DNA from: Erysipelotrichaceae bacterium
GTDB lineage: Bacteria; Bacillota_I; Bacilli_A; Erysipelotrichales; Erysipelotrichaceae
Assembly (NCBI GenBank): GCA_024681275.1
Contig: JAILBD010000183.1
Span: 1-7,539 of the forward strand
Length of the DNA stretch: 7,539 nucleotides
Reading direction: 5' to 3'
The notes under the pieces are model-generated. The model did no database searches and was not told the DNA's origin. It was given only the letters and a program-made list of their open reading frames with translations. Positions within the stretch are counted from its first letter, which is position 1; every line of letters begins with the position of its first letter. This document shows, in pieces, positions 1 through 5,807 of the stretch. The translations under genes were made by a program, and so were the position numbers.

Positions 1-559
1 TGTTGACTGAAGCCAGAGCGGAAGTCAATATCAGGATCTTGAAAGGCAGGACGACCCAGATGGTATAGAAACAAAGGACAAACATCTTCGCCCAATATGG
101 TCCCTCGATGAAATCGATCGAAGAGAAACCGAAACTGTTCAACAGAAGATTGATCAGGCCTTCAGAATACGCCGTCTTTTTGAACAGGATCATGAAGACC
201 AGACCGACCGCCAGCGTATTGGTGACATAAGGCAGGAAAAAGATGGTCTGAAAGACTTCCTTGAGCCTGCTCACAGAATTCAGCGCCAGCGATATCAGTA
301 AAGCGATACCTGTCGAAAGCGGAACGGTGATGATGACCAGTATGAAAGTGTTTTTCACTGCCTGCATGAAATAAGGATCGTGCAGGACATAGGAATAGTT
401 GTAGAGACCGACGCCTTCGTAAGTCTGGGAGGCGAAATTGTAGCCTTCCTCAAAAGAATAGACGAAGACATCGATGAGCGGATACACCATGAAAACGCCG
501 ATGAATAGCAGCGCCGGCAGCAGATACAACCACCCTTTCAGATTATTGTTCTTACTCAT
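1..559 (-). CDS. Sugar-type ABC transporter permease, MalF/UgpA-like (3' end outside window)
   Basis: Inner-membrane subunit of an ABC importer, probably for a sugar or glycoside. I translated 186 residues from the ATG at 559-557; the gene runs off the left edge. Residues 10-30 (WLYLLPALLFIGVFMVYPLI) form the usual first membrane span of MalF/UgpA-type permeases. Further hydrophobic segments lie near 70-93, 105-127 and 158-180, with the family-typical stretch FFLPYVTNTLAVGLVFMILF at 107-126. The window ends just before the expected EAA loop that docks on the ATPase. The start is supported by AGGTGA four bases upstream of the ATG. The ATG lies inside the end of the ATPase gene (8-base overlap), so the two are probably translationally coupled. 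The substrate cannot be told from this part. The family is secure; the substrate is not. Confidence 0.9.
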   Translation of the reverse strand, partial: MSKNNNLKGWLYLLPALLFIGVFMVYPLIDVFVYSFEEGYNFASQTYEGVGLYNYSYVLHDPYFMQAVKNTFILVIITVPLSTGIALLISLALNSVSRLKEVFQTIFFLPYVTNTLAVGLVFMILFKKTAYSEGLINLLLNSFGFSSIDFIEGPYWAKMFVLCFYTIWVVLPFKILILTSALASVN

Positions 560-1643
560 TGATCACCTTTTCATCTTTCTTGGAGAAGACATGGACCTTG
601 GCCGGCTTCAAAGAAAAGCGAATGATCCCGTTTTCGTTATTGAGTTCTTCATCGGCAGAGACGATAGCCCTTATGTCCTCATCAGAAGTGCATTTCTCAT
701 GATGCGTGACGATACTGGTATCCCTGCCTGTCGTCTCAACTCTGTCAAAGAGGCAACTGAAAGGACCGTTCTTATCCGGAACGAAGGCCTCCGGTCTGAT
801 ACCGACATGGACATCCTGATCTTCGGCATCCCTTTCACCGATGCACTCATCACCGATATACAGTTTATGATCTTTGATATATCCGTCGAACAAGTTGATG
901 GCAGGATTGCCAAGGAACTGAGCGACAAAAAGATTGACCGGCTCATTGTAGACTTCCTGCGGTCTGCCCATCTGCTGCAGGATACCGGCCTTCATGACGA
1001 CGATGAAATCAGAGATCGACATCGCCTCTTCCTGGTCATGGGTAACGAAGATCGTTGTGACGCCTGTCTCCTTCTGTATCCTTCTGATCTGTTCCCTGGT
1101 CTGCAGTCTCAGTCTGGCATCCAGATTCGACAGAGGCTCATCCAAAAGAAGAACTCCCGGAGTTTTCACCAGAGCTCTCGCGATCGCAACTCTCTGCTGC
1201 TGGCCACCTGAAAGCTCAGACGGTTTCCTCTCCATCAACGTTTCGATCTGGACCAGTTTTGCCGCCTCCAGAGCCCGTTTGGCGATCTCTTCTTTGCTTA
1301 ATTTATCGGCACCTTTGAGGTTCTCCAAAGGAAATCTGATGTTCGCAGCGACCGATAGATGTGGATATAAGGCATAATTCTGAAACACCATGCCGACTCC
1401 TCTATTCTCCGGAGGCAGATCTGTCACATCCAGATCGCCAAAATAGATCCTGCCGGAAGTCGGCGCTTCCAGACCACAGATCAGATTCAGCGTCGTGGAT
1501 TTTCCGCAGCCGGAAGGACCTAAAAGCCCGATCAGTTTTCCATCAGGGATCTCAAAATCAAAATCGTTCACTGCAGTCACGATCTCATTTTTATTATGTC
1601 GGGAGATAAATTTCTTGGTCAGATGTTCCAAAACGATCTTCAT
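552..1643 (-). CDS. Sugar ABC transporter ATP-binding protein, MsmX/UgpC/MalK-like
   Basis: Cytoplasmic ATPase that powers a sugar-type ABC importer; 363 residues, normal length for the CUT1-type MalK/UgpC/MsmX family. Visible motifs are Walker A GPSGCGKST (42-50), Q-loop VFQNYALYPHLSV (86-98, Q88), signature LSGGQQQR (144-151), Walker B VLLLDEP (164-170) with D-loop SNLDA (172-176), and the switch histidine H202 in VTHDQEEA. Residues from about 240 to 363 are the C-terminal regulatory (TOBE/OB-like) extension, including GIRPEAF, typical of this family. No catalytic residue is missing. GAGGG sits seven bases upstream of the ATG. The gene is first in an operon with the downstream permease and follows its own TATAAT promoter. 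MsmX-type ATPases may serve several transporters, but this copy is genetically linked to a permease. Gene name and substrate are not assignable from sequence alone. Confidence 0.95.
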   Translation of the reverse strand: MKIVLEHLTKKFISRHNKNEIVTAVNDFDFEIPDGKLIGLLGPSGCGKSTTLNLICGLEAPTSGRIYFGDLDVTDLPPENRGVGMVFQNYALYPHLSVAANIRFPLENLKGADKLSKEEIAKRALEAAKLVQIETLMERKPSELSGGQQQRVAIARALVKTPGVLLLDEPLSNLDARLRLQTREQIRRIQKETGVTTIFVTHDQEEAMSISDFIVVMKAGILQQMGRPQEVYNEPVNLFVAQFLGNPAINLFDGYIKDHKLYIGDECIGERDAEDQDVHVGIRPEAFVPDKNGPFSCLFDRVETTGRDTSIVTHHEKCTSDEDIRAIVSADEELNNENGIIRFSLKPAKVHVFSKKDEKVINE

Positions 1644-1670
1644 ACTCGTGCCCTCGGTTTCGATACTTCT

Positions 1671-1699
1671 ATTATAGTTTAAAAAACCTGTATCTCTAC
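1671..1699 (-). promoter_or_regulatory. Promoter of the ABC operon
   Basis: A perfect minus-strand TATAAT lies at 1676-1671, about 27 bases before the ATPase ATG. No good -35 is present: the stretch 16-18 bases upstream falls inside the preceding terminator hairpin and reads GTAGAG-like. The promoter may therefore be weak or need an activator. The call rests on the -10 box and on its place directly after a terminator. Confidence 0.5.
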
Positions 1700-1705
1700 A
1701 GGTTT
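1681..1705 (-). terminator. Intrinsic terminator of the two-component operon
   Basis: On the minus strand, AAACCTGTA (1705-1697), loop GAGA, then TACAGGTTT (1692-1684) form a perfect 9-bp stem whose T-run continues to 1681 (six T in all). The stem begins inside the TAA stop codon of the sensor kinase. It therefore ends the regulator-kinase transcript and separates it from the ABC operon. Confidence 0.85.
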
Positions 1706-3101
1706 AGATCGCATTCACATCGAAATAGAATTTCGAGTACTCTCCTTTTTTCGATTCCACACCATAGTTCAAGCCATGTGCATTCAACAGTTCCCTGGCC
1801 AGTGAAAGGCCGATACCGGAACCTATGTGATGTCTCTTATGTTCCTTGTCGACCTTGTAATAGCGATCCCAGATATTGCGGATATCCTTCTCTTCGATAC
1901 CCTCTCCGTTATCGTAGACATAGACCCGATAGGAATCATCTTTCTTCTCAGATCCGATCACGATCTTCTTATCATCCTTGCTGTTGTAATTCAAAGCGTT
2001 ATTGACAAAATTGTAAAGGACCTGTTTGATCCTCTTGGCATCAAGTTCAACGAAGACATCCTCGCTCAGATCCAGCTGCAGATCGATGCCTTGATTCTCA
2101 CAGTATTTCTCATACTGATGATAGACTTCTTTCAGCAGATCATTCAGGGAGATCTTTTCTTTATTCAACTCGAGACTGATCGCATCGATCTTGGAAATGT
2201 CGATCAGATCATCGACCAGAGTTGAAAGCCTTTTGGCCTCATCGATGATCACATTGATATTTTCTTCGTTATTCTCTTCCGGAAGATCCCTGATCATTTC
2301 CCCATAACCGACGATCATCGTCAGAGGCGTGCGCAAATCATGAGAAACGTTACCCAGCAGTTCCTTTTTGGCCTTATCAGCCTTCAAGATGTCTTCATTG
2401 GCATCTTTCAAAGTCTCATTGAGTTCATCGAACTCTTTCGAAACCGTCCTCACCTTTTCCAGATCATATTTTCCTTTGGAAAGGTTCTTAGACTCATCAT
2501 TGATCTGTCTGATCGGCCTCAGGATGTATCTGGAAAGGATCAAAGCCAGGATAAGAGTCATCAGGATGATGATGACAAGGATCAGCAGATATTGCGATTT
2601 GATCGTTGAGATCGTCGTATTCAGCGGCGTGATGCCTGAAGAGACCATCACCATGACCGGCTCTTCATCGATCGAGAACAGTTTCGCAAAGATATAGACG
2701 TCCTCCGGCTTATCCATGGGATTGCGCTGATAATGGAAATCATCAAAGAGCTTTTCTCCAGCCTCTGTCTTGCTGACCTCAGAAGCAATGGCATTGATCG
2801 TGACATGATCGATCCCTCTCAACGTACAGGCACCTGTATATGAATACGTCTCATTATTGGAGACGACACGCACGCAGACTTCATTGGACATCGAAAGATG
2901 CTCGATCTCCTCATCGAAATTTTCATCAAATACGAAATCCGCAACAGTTCGTCCGACATTCTGCAGTGATTTCATTTTATTGGACTTATAGAAATCATCC
3001 AGAAAAGTCGTCTGCACGAAATAGACCAGACCCATGACAACGACAACGAAACTCAGCAAGATGATGACCAGCTGAAAAGTCAGACTATATTTCTTTTTCA
3101 A
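1704..3101 (-). CDS. Membrane sensor histidine kinase, HAMP/HisKA/HATPase
   Basis: Sensor half of a two-component system; 465 residues. Domains in order: membrane span 9-30; extracytoplasmic sensor of about 140 residues (31-170) with two cysteines, C76 and C92; second span 171-193; HAMP linker about 190-240; HisKA with phospho-acceptor H254 in NVSHDLRTPL; then a catalytic domain with N-box FVNNALNY (365-372), G1 DNGEGI (397-402), F-box region WDRYYKVD (411-418) and G2 GSGIGLSLA (427-435). All kinase motifs are intact. The start codon is TTG (3101-3099). AGGA (3112-3109) lies seven bases before it, it keeps the full first membrane span, and the next ATG would lose most of that span. The gene overlaps the response regulator by 17 bases, so it is probably translationally coupled. 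The signal is unknown. The downstream ABC operon is a possible but unproven target. Confidence 0.95.
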   Translation of the reverse strand: MKKKYSLTFQLVIILLSFVVVVMGLVYFVQTTFLDDFYKSNKMKSLQNVGRTVADFVFDENFDEEIEHLSMSNEVCVRVVSNNETYSYTGACTLRGIDHVTINAIASEVSKTEAGEKLFDDFHYQRNPMDKPEDVYIFAKLFSIDEEPVMVMVSSGITPLNTTISTIKSQYLLILVIIILMTLILALILSRYILRPIRQINDESKNLSKGKYDLEKVRTVSKEFDELNETLKDANEDILKADKAKKELLGNVSHDLRTPLTMIVGYGEMIRDLPEENNEENINVIIDEAKRLSTLVDDLIDISKIDAISLELNKEKISLNDLLKEVYHQYEKYCENQGIDLQLDLSEDVFVELDAKRIKQVLYNFVNNALNYNSKDDKKIVIGSEKKDDSYRVYVYDNGEGIEEKDIRNIWDRYYKVDKEHKRHHIGSGIGLSLARELLNAHGLNYGVESKKGEYSKFYFDVNAI

Positions 3102-3753
3102 AACGGTATCCTACACCTCTGATCGTTGTGATATATTTGCCATATTCACCTAAATCCTTACGCAGCAGCTTCATATGTGTATCCAAAGTCCTATCATCCG
3201 AATCATACTCATAACCCCAGACTTTCGAAATGATAGACTGTCTGGTCAAAGCATTTCCTCTGTTTTTCAGCAGATAGAGCAGAAGCTCATATTCCTTGTT
3301 TGCCATATCGACTCTGGTCCCATCCACAGTAACGGTATGGGCATCTTCATCCACGATCAGACCATCTACAGCGATCCTGGAAGAGACGCTCTTATTCTCT
3401 CTTTTGAGGATGACCTTGATCCTCATCATCAGCTCCTTTGGAGAAAAAGGTTTTGTCACATAATCCTCTGCACCGATATCAAAACCATAGATGCGGTCAT
3501 ATTCCTGACCTAAAGCCGTCAGAAAAATGCAAGGAACATCCCTGATCTCTTTCATTTTCTTCAAAGTCTCATATCCATCCATCACAGGCATCATGACATC
3601 CAGCACGACAAGATCAAAATCCGAACCTTCAAAAAGTTCTAAAGCTTCCTTTCCATTGCTTGCCAATACCACTTCATATCCCTCATGAAGGGCAAATTTC
3701 CCGATCATTTCCCTGATCTTTTCTTCATCATCTACGATCAATAGTTTTGCCAT
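3085..3753 (-). CDS. Response regulator, OmpR/PhoB family
   Basis: DNA-binding partner of the kinase that follows it; 222 residues, standard length. The receiver domain (1-118) has acidic pair D8/D9, phospho-acceptor D52 in LDVMMPVMDG, T79 in FLTA and K101 in TKPF. The winged-helix output domain (about 127-220) shows DTHMKLLRKDLG as the recognition-helix region and TIRGVGYRFE as the C-terminal wing hairpin. All switch residues are present. The ATG at 3753-3751 has only a weak ribosome site (AAGAT-rich leader). It is still the natural start because MAKLLIVDDE is the canonical first strand. The gene is transcribed away from the tRNA, so its promoter must lie in the 85-base A+T-rich gap at 3754-3838. 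I cannot pick a convincing -35/-10 pair there on the minus strand. Confidence 0.95.
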   Translation of the reverse strand: MAKLLIVDDEEKIREMIGKFALHEGYEVVLASNGKEALELFEGSDFDLVVLDVMMPVMDGYETLKKMKEIRDVPCIFLTALGQEYDRIYGFDIGAEDYVTKPFSPKELMMRIKVILKRENKSVSSRIAVDGLIVDEDAHTVTVDGTRVDMANKEYELLLYLLKNRGNALTRQSIISKVWGYEYDSDDRTLDTHMKLLRKDLGEYGKYITTIRGVGYRFEKEI

Positions 3754-3795
3754 AATCTTATCTTAATCTCAAATTGTGAATTTCAACTGAATTTT

Positions 3796-3826
3796 TTTAC
3801 CAAAAATGATTTTTATATTATATAAT
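3796..3826 (+). promoter_or_regulatory. Promoter of tRNA-Gln
   Basis: TATAAT at 3821-3826 ends 12 bases before the mature tRNA 5' end. A possible -35, TTTACC (3796-3801), lies 19 bases upstream, which is longer than ideal; the nearby TATATT or TATTAT could serve as an alternative -10. The same A+T-rich gap (3754-3838) must also hold the divergent response-regulator promoter. Confidence 0.55.
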
Positions 3827-3838
3827 AGTTATTGTCCT

Positions 3839-3914
3839 TGCGGATTAGCCAAGCGGTAAGGCAGTGGACTCTGAATCCACCATTTCGAAGGTTCGAATCC
3901 TTCATCCGCAGCCA
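3839..3914 (+). tRNA. tRNA-Gln, anticodon CTG, CCA encoded
   Basis: A full cloverleaf can be drawn. The acceptor stem is TGCGGAT (3839-3845) with ATCCGCA (3904-3910). The D stem is GCC/GGC (3848-3850, 3860-3862). The anticodon stem is GTGGA/TCCAC (3864-3868, 3876-3880) around loop CTCTGAA, giving anticodon CTG at 3871-3873. The T stem is GAAGG/CCTTC (3887-3891, 3899-3903) with loop TTCGAAT. The U1-A72 first pair and G73 are identity features of glutamine tRNAs. CCA is encoded at 3912-3914. The tRNA is intact although an integrase gene abuts its 3' end, as expected when an integrating element restores the tRNA end. It reads CAG codons. Confidence 0.96.
3886..3914. other. int att: Probable attachment site end (attL-like) of an integrative element
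   Basis: Inferred from layout: the 3' part of tRNA-Gln lies 17 bases from the stop codon of a tyrosine recombinase that reads toward it. In tRNA-targeted elements the crossover usually lies between the anticodon loop and the 3' end, so exact borders cannot be set. No second copy of the tRNA 3' end was found elsewhere in the window, so the other end lies outside it or has been lost. Confidence 0.5.
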
Positions 3915-3922
3915 ATGAACGT

Positions 3923-3948
3923 AAAACGCCTTATTTAGGGCGTTTTTT
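3923..3948 (+). terminator. Terminator after tRNA-Gln, possibly bidirectional
   Basis: AAAACGCC (3923-3930), loop TTATTTAG, then GGCGTTTT (3939-3946) gives an 8-bp stem followed by a run of six T (3943-3948) on the plus strand. On the minus strand the same stem ends in four T, and the integrase stop codon (3933-3931) falls in the loop. One hairpin can therefore end both converging transcripts. Confidence 0.8.
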
Positions 3949-5331
3949 AATACCCATGATGTTTTCTGCAAGATTTCTGCAAGATTTCTCTGCAATTCTT
4001 ACGATTTTAGCTTCCTCCTTCCTTGATTTGTGAGTATATCCTTCATTGACGCTGGTGCCGTTTGAATGGCCCAGGTATTCTTTACGGTCGTATTCTTCGA
4101 CATGGTTGTTCTTGAGCAAAGTATTGAATGCATGCCTTGCCAGATGGTTCTTCGGGATCGGTTCCTCCCCTTTAACGATACCGGCATCGATATAGGCCTG
4201 TCTGATATGATTACTGAATGTCTTAAGCGAAAATGCATCCGTTATCTTGTCGTCGGTCCTGGCATATTCAAGCCTGCAGAAGATGAACATATCATCTGAA
4301 TAGAATGATAATTTTCTCAATTTATCGATATACCGATCCAGATATGTGCAGATCGTATCCCCTATAAGGATCGTCCTTTCAGCTCCGGTCTTGGTCGTTG
4401 TGATCTCGTAGGAGCTGCTGGTCTTCTCTTTATCCGGGTGCCAAGAGATGCTCTTTTCAATCGTCAGCGTTTTATTGACCGGATCGTAATCCTTTACCTT
4501 CAGGGCAGTAGCTTCATCGATCCTCATTCCGGTGAAGAATATGATGAACATGATTCCGAAGACCGAGTTGTAGACTCCGCTTTCAAGTTTTTCCAGGCTT
4601 TCCATCATTCTATATAGTTCGCCGTTATAGATATCGGCAATCTCTTTTGCGACTTTGTTGCTGTATTGCCTCCTGGCCTTTACAAGACTGGGCATTTCGA
4701 CTTCATAATCAATATCGATATTCGTTTCGATGTTGAACCATCTTTTCGTTTCCTTGTAAAGCATCTTGAAGAAGATCAGGACCTCCTTCTGCATGGCGAT
4801 GGATAACCTTTTCTCCTCACCCTTTTTATGCCGGTAAGACAGTTCCTCGTACTTGATATGATCGACAAAATGAGCAATGTCACTCTTGTTGATCTTAGCC
4901 AGCGGTTTCTTGTTGAAGAACGGCAGAATATGATACCTGATCGTACTTTCCTTCTTCTTGTAGCTGCTGTATTTCAGCTCTCCGTTCTTGTACTGTTTCT
5001 TATGCTTATCCAGAAGCCTTTCCAGACCATCATCCAGCGTGATCTCGGAGATCCTTTTCTTGGACCGGATGTTCTTGAGATCTTCAACTGTTTTCCTTCC
5101 CTTTTTCAGATCCCGATAATCTTCATAAGCATCATCGAAATCGTCATATCCGGGGAACGACTGGCTTTCGTATACGATCCGAAAATAAATCTCGTTTCCT
5201 TTTGGATAAGGATATATAGGAATATTCTTAACCTTATATTTATCCAGCTCGTCTTTAATGGCCTTACGATCATCTTTTGTTAGAGCGTTATCGTCTTTCT
5301 GCAACAGTCTTTCTATTTTTGAATTTCTCAT
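3931..5331 (-). CDS. int: Tyrosine recombinase / integrase of an integrative element
   Basis: Site-specific recombinase of the phage/ICE integrase type, expected to insert and excise the element at the adjacent tRNA; 466 residues. From the N-terminus: a region (about 35-95) with the pattern of an arm-binding fold; a SAM-like core-binding domain (about 98-200, ITLDDGLERLLDKHKKQY onward); and a catalytic domain (about 225-450). Active-site residues are R270 in FFTGMRIDEA, K314 in TTTKTGAERTI, H396 and R399 in KNHLARHAFN, H422 in YLGHSNGTS, and nucleophile Y432 in NEGYTH. All are present. I chose the ATG at 5331-5329: an upstream extension in the same frame would overlap most of the adjacent small gene. 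The chosen start lies 4 bases after that gene's stop, but its ribosome site is weak, so translational coupling is likely. The gene runs toward tRNA-Gln. Confidence 0.93.
   Translation of the reverse strand: MRNSKIERLLQKDDNALTKDDRKAIKDELDKYKVKNIPIYPYPKGNEIYFRIVYESQSFPGYDDFDDAYEDYRDLKKGRKTVEDLKNIRSKKRISEITLDDGLERLLDKHKKQYKNGELKYSSYKKKESTIRYHILPFFNKKPLAKINKSDIAHFVDHIKYEELSYRHKKGEEKRLSIAMQKEVLIFFKMLYKETKRWFNIETNIDIDYEVEMPSLVKARRQYSNKVAKEIADIYNGELYRMMESLEKLESGVYNSVFGIMFIIFFTGMRIDEATALKVKDYDPVNKTLTIEKSISWHPDKEKTSSSYEITTTKTGAERTILIGDTICTYLDRYIDKLRKLSFYSDDMFIFCRLEYARTDDKITDAFSLKTFSNHIRQAYIDAGIVKGEEPIPKNHLARHAFNTLLKNNHVEEYDRKEYLGHSNGTSVNEGYTHKSRKEEAKIVRIAEKSCRNLAENIMGIKKRPK
3963..3984. repeat. 11-bp tandem repeat inside the integrase 3' end
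   Basis: TTTCTGCAAGA occurs twice head to tail (3963-3973, 3974-3984), and a degenerate third copy follows (TTTCTCTGCAA, 3985-3995). It lies about 50 bases from the tRNA end. Eleven is not a multiple of three, so the copies are read in different frames (SCRN and LAEN). Confidence 0.7.
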
Positions 5332-5335
5332 AAAA

Positions 5336-5605
5336 TCAGTACTGCTCTTTGCTGGACAGATACTCCTGCTTGGCCATTTTCTTGAAATACTCATAGTCAA
5401 GACCTACGGTTTCAAGCAGAAGATCGGTCGGGACCTTTTTATCTCCTACCCATCTTCCGTTCTTTCTCGCAAGCTTTAGTGCCTGATCCCTGATCTGAAT
5501 GGCAGAAGGTTGTCCTACTCCCAACAGCTTCTGAATCTGTTTCAGGCTTATCTGGGGATACATGATCACCATGTCGGCTTTTTCTTTCCACGATATTCTG
5601 TTCAT
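5336..5605 (-). CDS. Small basic protein, probable excisionase or DUF3173-like accessory of the integrase
   Basis: Predicted 89-residue lysine-rich protein directly upstream of int and in the same operon (4-base gap). From ISLKQIQKLLGVGQPSAIQIRDQALKL it looks like a small DNA-binding helix-turn-helix domain: the helices span about 19-45, followed by a GRWVGDKKVP segment and TDLLLETVGLDYEYF. The order of a G-S-A-I-R helix, basic turn, conserved VP and a hydrophobic end resembles the DUF3173 proteins found beside Firmicute integrases. That match is from memory of the pattern, not a search. I prefer the ATG at 5605-5603 because GGAAAGGA stands about nine bases before it; a TTG seven codons upstream is possible but would place that ribosome site inside the gene. 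Its position suggests a role in steering excision. Function is inferred. Confidence 0.7.
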   Translation of the reverse strand: MNRISWKEKADMVIMYPQISLKQIQKLLGVGQPSAIQIRDQALKLARKNGRWVGDKKVPTDLLLETVGLDYEYFKKMAKQEYLSSKEQY

Positions 5606-5634
5606 TTTCTTTTTTCCTTTCCGCAAAGCTTACT

Positions 5635-5664
5635 ATTATAGTTCTTGCTAATTTGTTGTGCCTA
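5635..5664 (-). promoter_or_regulatory. Promoter of the xis-like/int operon
   Basis: Minus-strand TATAAT at 5640-5635, with TAGGCA (5664-5659) 18 bases upstream as a 4/6 match to TTGACA. It sits 30 bases before the small gene's ATG and faces away from the HTH gene, with the dyads and repeats of 5673-5786 immediately upstream. Confidence 0.6.
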
Positions 5665-5672
5665 AGCATATG

Positions 5673-5688
5673 AGTCCACTATTGGACT
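5673..5688. promoter_or_regulatory. Inverted repeat AGTCCA-N4-TGGACT
   Basis: A perfect 6-bp dyad, AGTCCA (5673-5678) and TGGACT (5683-5688), is separated by CTAT. It is located about nine bases upstream of the xis-int -35 element. It could be a protein-binding site for control of that promoter. No T-run follows on either strand, so it is not a terminator. Confidence 0.5.
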
Positions 5689-5708
5689 GTTTGTCAAAGA
5701 CCACTGTA

Positions 5709-5729
5709 AATATTTTTATAAATATTTAT
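5709..5729. repeat. Operator-like direct repeat, copy 1
   Basis: First copy of a 21-bp A+T-rich repeat; the second copy at 5766-5786 differs at one base (A to G at its tenth position). This copy is also a dyad: TAAATATTT (5707-5715) and AAATATTTA (5720-5728) around TTAT. Placed between two divergent promoters, it is a candidate repressor-binding site. Confidence 0.65.
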
Positions 5730-5735
5730 CTAATT

Positions 5736-5753
5736 ATATGATACTACTCATAT
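5736..5753. promoter_or_regulatory. Inverted repeat ATATGA-N6-TCATAT
   Basis: ATATGA (5736-5741) and TCATAT (5748-5753) form an 18-bp dyad with a 6-base spacer, lying between the two copies of the 21-bp repeat. A further ATATGAG copy stands at 5668-5674, next to the AGTCCA dyad. It is a possible second class of binding site. Confidence 0.4.
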
Positions 5754-5765
5754 CGCCATTTTATC

Positions 5766-5786
5766 AATATTTTTGTAAATATTTAT
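5766..5786. repeat. Operator-like direct repeat, copy 2, overlapping the HTH gene promoter
   Basis: Second copy of the 21-bp repeat, with 57 bases between the starts of the copies. It keeps the inner dyad AATATTT (5766-5772) and AAATATT (5777-5783). The proposed -35 box TTGTAA (5773-5778) of the HTH gene lies inside it, so a bound protein would block that promoter. Confidence 0.65.
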
Positions 5787-5801
5787 TTATGGTGTTATTA
5801 T
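5773..5801 (+). promoter_or_regulatory. Promoter of the HTH gene, probably leaderless
   Basis: TTGTAA (5773-5778, 4/6 to TTGACA), a spacer of exactly 17 bases, then TATTAT (5796-5801, 5/6). Transcription would start about 6-8 bases downstream, at or beside the ATG at 5808. No Shine-Dalgarno sequence precedes that ATG, which agrees with a leaderless message. Confidence 0.6.
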
Positions 5802-5807
5802 ATAGAT

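Noticed and set aside
474..1211. Long plus-strand open frame (245 codons)
   Set aside because: It lies antisense to the ABC ATPase, whose motifs are all intact on the minus strand; the plus-strand translation has no recognisable domain.
4828..5283. Plus-strand open frame of 151 codons inside int
   Set aside because: Antisense to the integrase, hydrophobic only because it mirrors charged codons, and without a ribosome site or family pattern.
5332..5400. N-terminal extension of int to position 5400
   Set aside because: The extension overlaps the xis-like gene and reads as its shifted frame; the ATG at 5331 fits the gene order better.
5707..5786. CRISPR-like repeats
   Set aside because: There are only two copies, in an A+T-rich control region, with no array and no cas genes; an operator pair explains them better.
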